From Melioribacteraceae bacterium (GTDB taxonomy: Bacteria; Bacteroidota; Ignavibacteria; Ignavibacteriales; Melioribacteraceae): a DNA stretch of 64,000 nt. Numbering within the stretch: the stretch's first letter is position 1; each line of letters starts with the position of its first letter. The notes below the pieces were generated by a model. It was not told the DNA's origin. It ran no database searches and was given only the letters and a program-made list of their open reading frames with translations. Location of the stretch: NCBI GenBank assembly GCA_026417375.1, contig JAOADJ010000037.1, positions 124,001-188,000 of the forward strand, in the 5' to 3' direction. The translations under genes were made by a program, and so were the position numbers. Below, piece after piece: positions 44,117-54,858 of the stretch.

Positions 44117-46582
44117 TTAATCTGGTATTGGTGGTTTGGTTTTTACAGAGTCTTTTTTATTCGATTTAGAATTTGTTGTGTCAGTTAAATTTTCATTAAT
44201 AAATTTTTTCTTCAATGAATCTGTATCAGCTTTCAATCTTTCTAAAAAAGATTTTTTAGGACGTGGTTTTATATCATCATTTAAAGAATCAACTGTTGTT
44301 TTATTGTCTTCAGGTTTTATAGGTGTCTCAGCAATTGGTTTTTCTGTTGATTGTTTTTTCTTTTCTTCATCTTGTTGTTTCTTCAGTTCTAGTGCTTTCT
44401 TTTTTTCTTCTTCTTCTCTTTTAATTCTTTCTTTTTCTTTTGTGTATTCGTCATATTTTGCAATTGCATTTTTTGCTAAGGGTTCAAGAGCAAAATTTTT
44501 AGAAAGCATACCGTAAGCTACAGCAGCAGAGTCATAATTCTTTAAATTCTCTTCATAAATTAATCCGGTATAATAGAGTGATTTTGCACCGAAACGTGAT
44601 TTTGGAAATGCTTTTGCAATTACTTTAAAACTATCAATTGCTTCCTGATATTTTTTCTGATAATAAAGTTCTTCAGCTTTTAAAAAAGGTAGAGCTGCCG
44701 GATCACTTGATGAATCTTCTTTTTTCTTTTCTTCTTTTTTGATTAATCCCAATCTTAGTGCTGCTGGTTCATACAATTTGTCTTTCTTATGTTTTTCAAC
44801 TATTGTTTTGTAATAGTTGTTGGCACTGGCTGTATCATTTTTTGTATCATAATAGGTTGCCATAGCAAAAAGAGTTTGTGGAATGATTGGTTTATCTTTG
44901 TAATCGTTCAAGACTTTGTTGAAATAAACAAGTGCAGAATCCAACTCTTCAAGTTCAGAGTAAAAAAGTGAACCTTGATTAAAATAGTTTGTTGCCAGAG
45001 CTGTAGTAATTGCTGAAGAATCCGCAGTTGGTCTTTCTGGTTTTTTTGCTTTGCCTAAAGCTATTAAGGTTTTCAAAGGAATAGGTTCATTACTCTTATT
45101 CTTTAGTTTTTCAAGCAAAAGTTTTTGTTGCTGAATTTGAAGTTGCTGCATTTGTTGTTGTCTTAAAATTTCTCTTGCTTGTGCATCTTCATTGCCAAGA
45201 TTTTGACTTTGGGATGATTCAAGTAGCTTTTTGTTTTCATCCAAATATTCTTTTTCAGCAATTGCATAATCGATTGAATCCTGAATAAATAATTTTGGAT
45301 TTAATAAATATTTTAATTGAGTATTTAATTCATCTAATTCTTTTTTTAAGAAGAAATATCTTTCGAAATTTTTTACTTTTGCACCAGCTTCAAGTTTCAT
45401 TTCTCGTGGGGCTAATGATGAAGAAGCTTTATTAAAATATTTATATGCGCTATCATAATCTTTAATGCCTTTCTCATATATTTTCCCAAGTTTTAAACTT
45501 GCAATACCTGAAGTAGGAAGTTGTTTAAAAGTTGAATCGACAAAATTCAACATATCGATTGCGCGTTCATATTTTCCTTTTTCAAAATATATCTCTGAAA
45601 GCTCATTATAAATTTCATCAAGATTATTTTTAAACTTGCCTTGATTACTCATATTAACTAATTCATTTTCGCTTTCATCAACCTTTTTAAGTTTTTTAAG
45701 AAGCTTTGCATATTGTAATCTGGCTTGAAGTTCAACATCAAAAGTTGGTTCATATTTCAATACAGAAGAAAAAGCTTGAAGTGCATTTTTATCATCATTA
45801 AGTTTTAAATAAATTAATCCCATTTGATTTGCAACTAAAGCTTTCATTTCATCGTCAGTTGAGTTATCGATGAAAATCTGGCATTCAGAAATAGCTTGAA
45901 TATATTGTTCTCTGAAAAGCAAAAAAGAAATTTTAGTTATAGAAGCTTCATTAAAAATTTTATCTTCTTCTTTTTCAATAGCTTCTTTTTTTACTTCTTC
46001 AATTAGCTTTAATCCTTCATCAAAATCTCTTAATTGTAAATATGTTTTTGCCAACCAAAGTTTATTAATCAAATTGTATTTGTTTGTATTAAGTCCAGCA
46101 AGTTCAATAAATTTTCTTTGAGCTTTTGAGTATTCTTGTTGATAATACAATGCTTTTCCTGTCATAAATAATGCATCAGGAAAGAATGAGGATTCCTTTT
46201 CATATTGTAAAATTTTAGAACACTTTTCAATTACTTTTGTCAAATCCTGATTAATATTACCTGAAAAGAGATTTCCACTTGCAAATTGAGAAGAAGATTG
46301 CGAACCAAATTGTTGATTTGAAAATTGGTTGCTATTTCTTAATTCGTTTGAAAACTGTTGGGTTTGATTACTTGGGAATAAACTTCTTCCACCTTGAACT
46401 TCTTCTCTAAATTGAAAAGGGTCTTTCTTTTGTTTTAAAATTTCTTCTTCGGTTCTTTCAAAAATTGTTTTGGCATTGTAATAAGTATTAAAGTATGTTG
46501 TAAAATCTTTATAAAGACCACAACCCGAAATTAAAAAAAGTAATGCTAGGGACGCACCTAGTTTTTTAATTTTGAAAAACAT
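44117..46582 (-). CDS. PorW/SprE-like TPR lipoprotein (type IX secretion)
   Basis: An 821-residue lipoprotein (lipobox ISGC near residue 21) built largely of tetratricopeptide-like helix pairs, with a Gln-rich stretch near 460-480 and a Lys/Glu-rich, low-complexity C-terminus ending KTKPPIPD. The N-terminus TYFNTYYNAKTIFERTEEEI resembles that of SprE/PorW, the TPR lipoprotein that links the outer-membrane and motor parts of the type IX secretion machine. The sorting domains on proteins at 12793, 14814 and 56310 require such a machine. The PorW assignment is inferred from architecture; a general TPR lipoprotein is the alternative. Confidence 0.72.
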   Translation of the reverse strand: MFFKIKKLGASLALLFLISGCGLYKDFTTYFNTYYNAKTIFERTEEEILKQKKDPFQFREEVQGGRSLFPSNQTQQFSNELRNSNQFSNQQFGSQSSSQFASGNLFSGNINQDLTKVIEKCSKILQYEKESSFFPDALFMTGKALYYQQEYSKAQRKFIELAGLNTNKYNLINKLWLAKTYLQLRDFDEGLKLIEEVKKEAIEKEEDKIFNEASITKISFLLFREQYIQAISECQIFIDNSTDDEMKALVANQMGLIYLKLNDDKNALQAFSSVLKYEPTFDVELQARLQYAKLLKKLKKVDESENELVNMSNQGKFKNNLDEIYNELSEIYFEKGKYERAIDMLNFVDSTFKQLPTSGIASLKLGKIYEKGIKDYDSAYKYFNKASSSLAPREMKLEAGAKVKNFERYFFLKKELDELNTQLKYLLNPKLFIQDSIDYAIAEKEYLDENKKLLESSQSQNLGNEDAQAREILRQQQMQQLQIQQQKLLLEKLKNKSNEPIPLKTLIALGKAKKPERPTADSSAITTALATNYFNQGSLFYSELEELDSALVYFNKVLNDYKDKPIIPQTLFAMATYYDTKNDTASANNYYKTIVEKHKKDKLYEPAALRLGLIKKEEKKKEDSSSDPAALPFLKAEELYYQKKYQEAIDSFKVIAKAFPKSRFGAKSLYYTGLIYEENLKNYDSAAVAYGMLSKNFALEPLAKNAIAKYDEYTKEKERIKREEEEKKKALELKKQQDEEKKKQSTEKPIAETPIKPEDNKTTVDSLNDDIKPRPKKSFLERLKADTDSLKKKFINENLTDTTNSKSNKKDSVKTKPPIPD

Positions 46583-46645
46583 ATCTCAACCTAAATAATT
46601 AAAAAAAGTAAAAACTATTATGCGATCACCTATGATTAGTTAAAG

Positions 46646-46993
<348 letters not shown>

Positions 46994-49900
46994 TTATTCA
47001 AATTTACCGTGGCAATTTTTATATTTTTTTCCACTTCCGCAATGGCAAGGATCGTTTCTTCCAACTTTAGGTTCTACTCTTACTGGTTTTACTTTAACAT
47101 TTTGTTGAGCACCTTCCGGATGACTTGCTCTTAATCCTAAATTATCAGCAGAATCTTTTATTGTATTTAATCTTGAAGTTGGTGCAGTTCTTCTGCTTTG
47201 AACTTCAACGGGAGCTTGTGGCCAAAATTTGAAACAAAATGTAACTACTTCATTTCTTAATTCTTCAAGTAATGTTATAAATAAATTATAAGCTTCACCT
47301 TTGTATTCGAGTAAAGGATCTTTTTGCCCGTATGCTCTAAGTCCAATACCTTCTTTTAAATCATCCATTTCTCTTAGATGATCTCTCCATTTATTATCAA
47401 TTACATTAAGTACTGCAAATTGTTCAAGGCGAGCCATTAAATCGCTTCCAAGCATTTCTTCTTTTTTATCATAGAAATTTTTGGCTGCATTTAATATTTC
47501 TTGTTTAATTCCATCTTCGCCAAGCTCTTCCCATTTTTGTGGTGTAATTCTGAAATCAACTAATAGATTTTGTAAAAGATCTTCTCTTAATTTTTCAATT
47601 TCACCATTATCATAATGTTTTTTAACTAACGAATCAACATATTCATCAAGATATTCAAATATTTCTCCTTTTAATCTTTCCCCTTCAAGTGCTTGTCTTC
47701 TTCTTGCATAAATTACTTCACGCTGTTGATTCATAACGTTATCATATTCAAGAAGTCTTTTACGAATAGCGAAGTTATTTTCTTCAACTTTCTTTTGTGC
47801 ACGTTCAACAGATTTTGTAATAAGAGGATGTTGAATTGCTTCACCTTCTTCCATACCAACTTTGCTCATAACATTTGTAATTCTATCACTTCCGAATAAA
47901 CGCATTAAATCATCTTCAAGTGAAATATAAAATTTTGATGTACCGGGGTCTCCTTGTCTTCCTGCTCGTCCACGTAACTGACGGTCAATTCTTCTTGCTT
48001 CGTGTCGTTCGGTTCCAAGAATATATAAACCACCAACTTCACGAACACCGGCACCAAGTTTAATATCTGTTCCACGACCCGCCATATTTGTTGCAATCGT
48101 TACAGCTCCTGGTTGACCTGCAAATGCAACTATTTCTGCTTCTCTTTGATGTTGTTTTGCATTTAATACATTGTGTGCAATTCCCTGGCGTTTCAACATT
48201 CTGCTTATAGTTTCGGAAACTTCTACACTTGTTGTACCAACAAGTACGGGTCTTCTTTGTTCTTTTAGTTCTTTTATCTTTTCAATAATTGCATTGTATT
48301 TTTCTCTTTTAGTTCTGTAGATAGCATCATCTTCATCTATTCTTGCAATTGGTTTGTTTGTTGGAATAACAACAACTTCTAATTTATAAATTTCATAAAA
48401 CTCACCTTCTTCAGTTTCAGCAGTACCAGTCATACCAGCAAGTTTTTTATATAACCTAAAATAATTTTGAAGTGTAATGGTTGCTAAAGTCTGAGTGTCC
48501 CTTTCAACTTTTACATTTTCTTTAGCTTCAATTGCTTGATGTAATCCGTCAGAGTATCTTCTTCCGGGTAAAATACGACCAGTGAATTCATCGACAATTG
48601 CAATTTTTCCATCTTCAGTAATTACATATTCATCATCTTTTTCAAAAAGTGTATAAGCTTTTAATAATTGGTTTATAGTATGAATTACATCAGAGCGTTC
48701 TGAATAAAGATGATAGAGTTCATCTTTCTTTTTTATTTTGTCTTCGAGTGTAAGAGATTTATCGTTTTCAATTTTACTTATTTCAGTTCCTAAATCCGGA
48801 ATAACAAAAAAATCTTTACCTTCTCTCGATCCTAAAGCTAATTCTTCTCTTCCTTTTTCAGTTAAATCAATTTGATTTTGTTTTTCTTCAATTGCATAAT
48901 AAAGCTCTTCATCAATTTCCGGCATTCGTTTAGCATTTTCTCTTAAGAATTCAAGTTCAGTTTGCTGAAGCAATCTTTTGTATTCGGGTTCTGCAAGTAA
49001 TTTCATTAGAGATTTATTTTTTGGAAATCCACGATGAGCGCGTAATAAAAGAATGCCAGCTTTTTCTCTATCTTTATTATCATTTGTTTGAAGTAATTGT
49101 TCTGCTTCTTTAACAATTGAAGCAACAAGATTTGCTTGTTTGCGGAATAATCTTTCAACACGTGGTTTCATTTCATCATATTTATGTTCAGCTTTATCAA
49201 CTGGACCGGAAATGATTAATGGTGTTCTGGCTTCATCAATTAAAACCGAGTCAACTTCATCGACTATTGCAAAATTGTGTCCTCTTTGTACACAAAATTC
49301 TTTTGCACTTGCCATATTATCGCGTAAGTAATCAAATCCAAATTCATTGTTCGTTCCGTAAGTAATATCACAATTGTATTGTTTTATTCTTTCTTCCGGA
49401 TCCATTGTGTTGAGAATGCATCCAACAGTAAGTCCATGAAATTTAAAAATTTCTCCCATCCACTCGCTATCACGTTTTGCTAAGTAATCGTTAACAGTTA
49501 CAAGATGAACACCGCGACCAGTCAATGCATTAAGATATAAAGGTAAACTAGCAACTAATGTTTTTCCTTCGCCTGTTGCCATTTCAGCAATTTTCCCCTG
49601 ATGAAGAACAATTCCACCGATAAGTTGAACATCGTATGGAATCATATCCCAAGTTATTTTAGTTCCTGCAACTTCCCATGATTTTCCAACTAATCTTCTA
49701 CAAGTATCTTTTACCACTGCAAATGCTTCTGGTAAAATTTCGTTTAAAACTTCTTCATATTTTTCAGTTAATTCATCATCTAATTCTTCAATTTGCTCAT
49801 GAATTTTATGTTTTTCATCTGCATCTTTTATCGATTGAAGTTTTATTTTTAGTTCATTTATTTGATCGGTAAGTTCTTTAGTTGCTTCGCTTATATGCGT

Positions 49901-50053
49901 TTTAAACTCTTGTGTTTTTTTTCTTAATTCATCATCTGAAAGATTTTTTAGCTTTTCATATTCCTGATTAATTATATCAACTAAAGGCCATAAATCTTTC
50001 ATTGCTTTTTCATTTTTATCTCCGAATATTTTCTTCAATAAATTACTTAACAT
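46994..50053 (-). CDS. secA: Preprotein translocase ATPase SecA
   Basis: Motor that drives unfolded preproteins through SecYEG. At 1019 residues it is longer than the E. coli form, owing to an insertion near residues 280-390 seen in Bacteroidota-type SecA (contains RLFRKQANLVASIVKEAEQL). Visible: ATGEGKTLVASLP (Walker A), AIVDEVDSVLIDEARTP (DEAD-box-like), TNMAGRGTDIKLG and RQLRGRAGRQGDPG (motif VI). The C-terminal zinc tail is CHCGSGKKYKNCHG. The ATG at 50051-50053 has GGAG upstream. It heads secA-glnB-porW-like-AlbA_2. Confidence 0.98.
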   Translation of the reverse strand: MLSNLLKKIFGDKNEKAMKDLWPLVDIINQEYEKLKNLSDDELRKKTQEFKTHISEATKELTDQINELKIKLQSIKDADEKHKIHEQIEELDDELTEKYEEVLNEILPEAFAVVKDTCRRLVGKSWEVAGTKITWDMIPYDVQLIGGIVLHQGKIAEMATGEGKTLVASLPLYLNALTGRGVHLVTVNDYLAKRDSEWMGEIFKFHGLTVGCILNTMDPEERIKQYNCDITYGTNNEFGFDYLRDNMASAKEFCVQRGHNFAIVDEVDSVLIDEARTPLIISGPVDKAEHKYDEMKPRVERLFRKQANLVASIVKEAEQLLQTNDNKDREKAGILLLRAHRGFPKNKSLMKLLAEPEYKRLLQQTELEFLRENAKRMPEIDEELYYAIEEKQNQIDLTEKGREELALGSREGKDFFVIPDLGTEISKIENDKSLTLEDKIKKKDELYHLYSERSDVIHTINQLLKAYTLFEKDDEYVITEDGKIAIVDEFTGRILPGRRYSDGLHQAIEAKENVKVERDTQTLATITLQNYFRLYKKLAGMTGTAETEEGEFYEIYKLEVVVIPTNKPIARIDEDDAIYRTKREKYNAIIEKIKELKEQRRPVLVGTTSVEVSETISRMLKRQGIAHNVLNAKQHQREAEIVAFAGQPGAVTIATNMAGRGTDIKLGAGVREVGGLYILGTERHEARRIDRQLRGRAGRQGDPGTSKFYISLEDDLMRLFGSDRITNVMSKVGMEEGEAIQHPLITKSVERAQKKVEENNFAIRKRLLEYDNVMNQQREVIYARRRQALEGERLKGEIFEYLDEYVDSLVKKHYDNGEIEKLREDLLQNLLVDFRITPQKWEELGEDGIKQEILNAAKNFYDKKEEMLGSDLMARLEQFAVLNVIDNKWRDHLREMDDLKEGIGLRAYGQKDPLLEYKGEAYNLFITLLEELRNEVVTFCFKFWPQAPVEVQSRRTAPTSRLNTIKDSADNLGLRASHPEGAQQNVKVKPVRVEPKVGRNDPCHCGSGKKYKNCHGKFE

Positions 50054-50187
50054 CAATTACTCCTATAATTAGCGGGCTAAAGTTAATTAAAGCGTGTTTC
50101 AAATACAAAGAAACATGCACTCAGTTGAAAAACCTGAAGTCTTTTTGGTTCCTGATTTTTATTAAAGTAATTTTATTTTTGATAACT

Positions 50188-50195
50188 TATTTTTG
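50188..50195 (+). promoter_or_regulatory. Candidate -7 element for the GlnE-like gene
   Basis: TATTTTTG lies 23 bases before the TTG start, and a second copy lies at 50174-50181. Both match TAnnTTTG. A TTG at 50145-50147 is somewhat farther upstream than usual for a -33 box. Confidence 0.3.
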
Positions 50196-50218
50196 TTAGA
50201 AAGAAATGGAAAAGTGAG

Positions 50219-52963
50219 TTGAATAAAAAAGTTTTTCCTGAAAAATTGATAAATGATATAATTTCAAAGACAGAGGGAATGGTCGATGAAGATACTTTGA
50301 ATAAAGTTATAGAAATTTTCGAAGAGGAAATAATCAAATATTATTTCGATTCAATTGCTCAGGGAAATTTTTATAGAGTTATTAATTCTATTTTTGACCC
50401 TGTTACTTTCCTTAAAGAAATTATTAATTATCCTCATCATGCAGAAATTTTAGTAGCTATTGTTTCTTCGAGTAATTATTTAACCGACATAATTGTTCAG
50501 AATCCAGAATATTTATATCAAATTTTTGATGAAGATTATTTGAAAAAAATTATTTCTTTTGATGAAACAGAAAAAGAATTAATTAACACTGTTAACAAAT
50601 TCAAAAAGTTTGATACAAAAGTTAAAGTAATTCGTCAGTTCAAAAAAAGATATATGCTTAAAATTGGTCTTCAGGATATTTTGAAAGTTCATAATTTAAA
50701 AATTATAACTTATCAATTATCAGTTTTAGCAAAAGTAATAATTTCAGTTCTTTTTGAATTATGCTTCGAAGAAATTTTATACAAATATCAAATCAAAAGA
50801 CCAAAAAATAAATTTAATATTTGTGCTTTGGGAAAACTTGGAGGTGATGAGCTTAATTATAGTTCAGATGTTGACTTAATTATTTTTTATGATAAAAATA
50901 GTTCGGTGAAAAATTCCTCAAAAGATTTTCATGAAATACTTTCTGAAACAATTCAGTTGTTTACTAATATAGCAACACAAATAACTCAAAACGGATTTAT
51001 TTATAGAATTGATTTTAGATTGAGACCAGATGGAAAATATTCACAACTCTGCAAAGAACTTAACGATTATATAAAATATTATGAAACAAGAGGTGAAGAT
51101 TGGGAAAAACAAATGTTAATAAAATTAAGTTACGTTTCAGGTGATATAAATTTATTCAATAAGTTCAAGACATTTGTGGATGCTTATGTTTATCAGAGTT
51201 TTATTTCGGAGTCAATAAAAGATAAAATAAAGCAAATGAAGCTAAATATTGAAAAAAACAATCTTGAAGATGATATAAAAACTTTTGTTGGTGGAATTAG
51301 GGATATAGAGTTTTCAATACAAGCTCTTCAACTTCTATATGGAAATAAAATTAAACAATTAAGAAATGGAAATACACTTGAAGTGCTAGATATATTAAAA
51401 GAAAATAATTTATTGAGCAAAAAAGAGTATGAAACATTTTACAACAATTATGTTTTTTACAGAAAGACAGAACATTTTTTACAACTTATGAATGATACCC
51501 AAACCCATAAATTGCCTGATGATGTTGAAACTCAAATTCGGCTTTCAAATTATTTAAAATTAGATAGTGTTAATCAACTTAAAAATGAGATTGATAAAAA
51601 AAGAAATGAAGTAAGAAAAATTTATAATTCAATTTTATCTTCAGGAATTGAAACAACTTTTACAGAAATTAATTTTATTAATAGAATCAAAGCTGAAGCA
51701 AATTTGTCATTTTTAAAAACAGGAAAAAGTATAATTGGTAGAAAAGAATTTGATTCACACACAATTAAAAGCTATGAAAAAATTGAGGAATATTTATATA
51801 AATATTTGTCGAAATGTGAAAATCCAGATTATGTGTTAGATAATTTTACAAAAGTTATTCAATTTGTTTCGTTTCCATCAATATGGTTTAATGAATTTAA
51901 AAATGAAAAATTTTTATATCAGTTTTTAACAATTTGTAATTATTCAAAAAAAGCAATTGAGATTTTATTTAATTCTAAAAAAGCTTCTGAATTGTTTTTG
52001 AGTAAAAAAGTATTTATGAAAAATTACAAAGATGAATTTGAAAATTTATCGGCTCTGGAAATTAATTTTATTTTGTTAGTTCAACATTCATTAAAACTAA
52101 TTGATAGCATAAAATATTCAGAAATATTAAGTGAATATTTAATTTATCAAACAACTAAAAATTTTAATAAATGGTTTAAAAAAAATATTTTTTTGGCAGC
52201 ATTAGGAAGTTTGGGATCTAAAACATTATCAATTTATTCCGATCTGGATTTAATCGTTGTATGTAATAATTTAAATGATGAAGATAATGTTGAAATTGAA
52301 TTTCAGAATTTTGTACAAGATTTAAAAAAAATATTATACCCGTTTGAAATTGATTTTAGATTACGACCGGAAGGAAAAAAGGCACAACTAGTTTGGGATA
52401 TTGAAAACTATGAATTGTATCTGTTGAACAGAGCAAAAATCTGGGAGTTTCAATCGTTAAGCAAAATTAAATTTATAAGTGGCGATAAAAAATTATATGT
52501 TAAATTTTTGAATTTAATAATCGAAGCACTTAATAAATTCTCAGATGATGATATAAAAAAAGAAATTAAAAATATGCATTCAATTTTAGTTACTAATACA
52601 AAAACAAAAAATATTAAGAATGTAAATGGTGGGTTAACAACTATAGATTTCATTTTCCAATATTTAATATTGAAAGAGAAAAACATTTATCTCTTAAAGA
52701 AAAATTATTTAAAATCAATCAAAGAATTATCTGCCAAAAAAAGTGTAGTAAAAAAACTAATTGAAAACTTTTATTTCTTAAAAGAAATTGAATTTGTTTA
52801 TCAAAATATTTCAAATGAAAAAAAATCAATTTTAGAATCAGATGTTAATGAACAAAAAATGGTTGCTAAATATCTAAAGTATGAAAATGAAGTAAAATTA
52901 AATAAAAAAATTAATGACATATTAGAATTCAACATTATCTGTTTTAATAAAATATTTATTTAA
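50219..52963 (+). CDS. glnE: GlnE-like glutamine synthetase adenylyltransferase with altered second domain
   Basis: A 914-residue, two-domain nucleotidyltransferase. The N-terminal domain has ALGKLGGDELNYSSDVDLI near residue 201, a standard GlnE motif. The C-terminal domain has AALGSLGSKTLSIYSDLDLI near residue 660, in which the G-K-L-G-G-x-E-L consensus is changed to G-S-L-G-S-K-T-L, though the SDLDL acids remain. Each is followed by an RLRP motif (DFRLRPDGK and DFRLRPEGK). GlnE adjusts glutamine synthetase activity under PII control, and glnB lies across secA. The start is a TTG (50219) with only a weak upstream gtgag; the next ATG is at residue 21, so the N-terminus is uncertain. Confidence 0.87.
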   Translation: MNKKVFPEKLINDIISKTEGMVDEDTLNKVIEIFEEEIIKYYFDSIAQGNFYRVINSIFDPVTFLKEIINYPHHAEILVAIVSSSNYLTDIIVQNPEYLYQIFDEDYLKKIISFDETEKELINTVNKFKKFDTKVKVIRQFKKRYMLKIGLQDILKVHNLKIITYQLSVLAKVIISVLFELCFEEILYKYQIKRPKNKFNICALGKLGGDELNYSSDVDLIIFYDKNSSVKNSSKDFHEILSETIQLFTNIATQITQNGFIYRIDFRLRPDGKYSQLCKELNDYIKYYETRGEDWEKQMLIKLSYVSGDINLFNKFKTFVDAYVYQSFISESIKDKIKQMKLNIEKNNLEDDIKTFVGGIRDIEFSIQALQLLYGNKIKQLRNGNTLEVLDILKENNLLSKKEYETFYNNYVFYRKTEHFLQLMNDTQTHKLPDDVETQIRLSNYLKLDSVNQLKNEIDKKRNEVRKIYNSILSSGIETTFTEINFINRIKAEANLSFLKTGKSIIGRKEFDSHTIKSYEKIEEYLYKYLSKCENPDYVLDNFTKVIQFVSFPSIWFNEFKNEKFLYQFLTICNYSKKAIEILFNSKKASELFLSKKVFMKNYKDEFENLSALEINFILLVQHSLKLIDSIKYSEILSEYLIYQTTKNFNKWFKKNIFLAALGSLGSKTLSIYSDLDLIVVCNNLNDEDNVEIEFQNFVQDLKKILYPFEIDFRLRPEGKKAQLVWDIENYELYLLNRAKIWEFQSLSKIKFISGDKKLYVKFLNLIIEALNKFSDDDIKKEIKNMHSILVTNTKTKNIKNVNGGLTTIDFIFQYLILKEKNIYLLKKNYLKSIKELSAKKSVVKKLIENFYFLKEIEFVYQNISNEKKSILESDVNEQKMVAKYLKYENEVKLNKKINDILEFNIICFNKIFI

Positions 52964-52965
52964 TT

Positions 52966-54858
52966 ATGAAATGGATTAAAAAAAATATCTTCTCGATATC
53001 ATCATTTATTGTTTTTGTTATATATCTTTTTACATTAGCTCCAAGTGTAATACAAATTGATTCAGGTGAATTGGCAACTGTTCAATATACACTGGGAATA
53101 GCACATCCAACAGGTTATCCACTCTTTACAATTTTGGGTTATTTGTTTTTACAAATTCCAATAGGGCTAAGAAAAATTTCACAGGCAAATTTACTTGCAG
53201 CTATTTGGTGTTCCTTATCAATTTTATTTTTAATAAAGTCAATCTATTTATTATTAAGTAATAAAATTGAATTAAACAAAAAGAATATCAAAAAGAAAAA
53301 AAATATAATTGAAGAAATAAATTACAGTGAAGATCAAAAAGTTATTTCAGTTATAGCCGGTTCATTTTTTTTAGCATTTAGCAAAACATTCTGGTTACAA
53401 TCAACTTCTGTTGAAGTTTATTCATTACAAACATTTCTTTTTACAATCATAATTTATTTCATACTAAAAGCTTTTTATTCAAACGATAGTAAAGAATGGA
53501 TTTATGTGGGGATTAGTTTTGCATTTGGTTTTGCAAATCATATGACAACATTATTAATAATTCCCTTTGCTTTAATCTTATTTTTATTCAAAGAAAAAAT
53601 TAACGCATATTCATTAAGAATAATTTTTAAAACCATAATAATTTCTTTACCAATATTAATATTGTTTTACCTTTACTTACCATTCAGAGCTTTACAGAAT
53701 CCAATAATGAATTGGGGTAACCCAATTAATTTTGAAAATTTTTGGAGACATTTTACCGGAAAGCAATATCAGGTTTGGCTTTTTTCATCATTTGACTCTG
53801 CGAAAAAACAACTTTCATATTTCATAACAAATTTTCCCGATGAATTTACTTTTGCAGGTATAATTTTAGGGTTCATCGGATTTATAAACTTAGCAAAAAC
53901 AAACAGAAGAATTTTTATATCAACTTTAATAACATTTTTGTTTTCAATTTTATATTCTATTAATTACGATATAGCAGATATTGATACATATTTTTTATTA
54001 GCAAATATAATATTTTCAATATGGATTACTTATGGGTTTGTTTATTTGTATGAAAAACTTTATAAATCTTTGACTTTAAGAAAATTAATTGTGCCAATAT
54101 TTGTTGTAATTATTTTTATACCTTTGATAATAAACAAAAATAAAACAGATCAAAGTGATGTTTTAATATTTGAAGATTATACAAAAACAATTTTAAATAG
54201 TGTTGAAAAAAACTCAATTATACTTTCTTATCAATGGGATTATTTTATTTCAGCTTCTTACTATTTTCAGTTTGTTGAAAATTACAGGAAAGATGTTGTT
54301 GTTGTAGATAAAGAATTACTTCGTCGTTCATGGTATTATAATCAAATGAAAAGAAATAATTATGAAGTTTATAAAAGCATAGAAAACGAAATAAATTCTT
54401 TTAAAGAATCAGTTAAACCTTTTGAAAGAGATGAAATTTATAATGCAACAATTATTGAAAAAAATTATCAGTCAGTTATGACTAATTTAATCCAAAAAAA
54501 TATTAACGAAAGAAATTGTTATTTAGGATTAGAACTTATTCAGAATGAATTACAAAGAGGTGAATTTAATTTACCAGAAGGTTATTCAGTTGTTCCATTC
54601 AATTTGCTTTTTAAAGTCGTTAAAGGAAATGAATATTATGAAGCACCATTACCAAATTTCACTTTAAGATTTCCTAAAACAAATAATAATTACATTGATT
54701 TTATAAGAACAACAGTTGCAACAATGCTAACATATCGTGCGGCTTATGAAATTCAATTTAATAAAAAAGAAAGAGCAAAAATTTATATTGAAAAAGTAAA
54801 GAATGAATATCCAGAGTTTAACATTCCGATTGGAATATTAAACTCTGTTGGTTATTAA
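52966..54858 (+). CDS. DUF2723-family multi-pass membrane protein (putative glycosyltransferase)
   Basis: A 630-residue protein with about eleven helices in the first 390 residues and a soluble C-terminal domain. The first loop, DSGELATVQYTLGIAHPTGYPLF, is the DUF2723 signature. Its acidic residue just after the first helix recalls the DxE-type catalytic loops of GT-C glycosyltransferases (protein O-mannosyltransferase-like). The pairing with lipid-linked sugar donors is inferred. It begins two bases after the GlnE-like stop, and its 3' end abuts the convergent LOG gene. Confidence 0.86.
   Translation: MKWIKKNIFSISSFIVFVIYLFTLAPSVIQIDSGELATVQYTLGIAHPTGYPLFTILGYLFLQIPIGLRKISQANLLAAIWCSLSILFLIKSIYLLLSNKIELNKKNIKKKKNIIEEINYSEDQKVISVIAGSFFLAFSKTFWLQSTSVEVYSLQTFLFTIIIYFILKAFYSNDSKEWIYVGISFAFGFANHMTTLLIIPFALILFLFKEKINAYSLRIIFKTIIISLPILILFYLYLPFRALQNPIMNWGNPINFENFWRHFTGKQYQVWLFSSFDSAKKQLSYFITNFPDEFTFAGIILGFIGFINLAKTNRRIFISTLITFLFSILYSINYDIADIDTYFLLANIIFSIWITYGFVYLYEKLYKSLTLRKLIVPIFVVIIFIPLIINKNKTDQSDVLIFEDYTKTILNSVEKNSIILSYQWDYFISASYYFQFVENYRKDVVVVDKELLRRSWYYNQMKRNNYEVYKSIENEINSFKESVKPFERDEIYNATIIEKNYQSVMTNLIQKNINERNCYLGLELIQNELQRGEFNLPEGYSVVPFNLLFKVVKGNEYYEAPLPNFTLRFPKTNNNYIDFIRTTVATMLTYRAAYEIQFNKKERAKIYIEKVKNEYPEFNIPIGILNSVGY

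Noticed and set aside
44136-44516. 126-residue open frame on the plus strand opposite the PorW-like gene
   Set aside because: It mirrors the Lys/Glu-rich low-complexity coding sequence of the real gene and has a Phe/Ser-rich composition typical of an antisense shadow.
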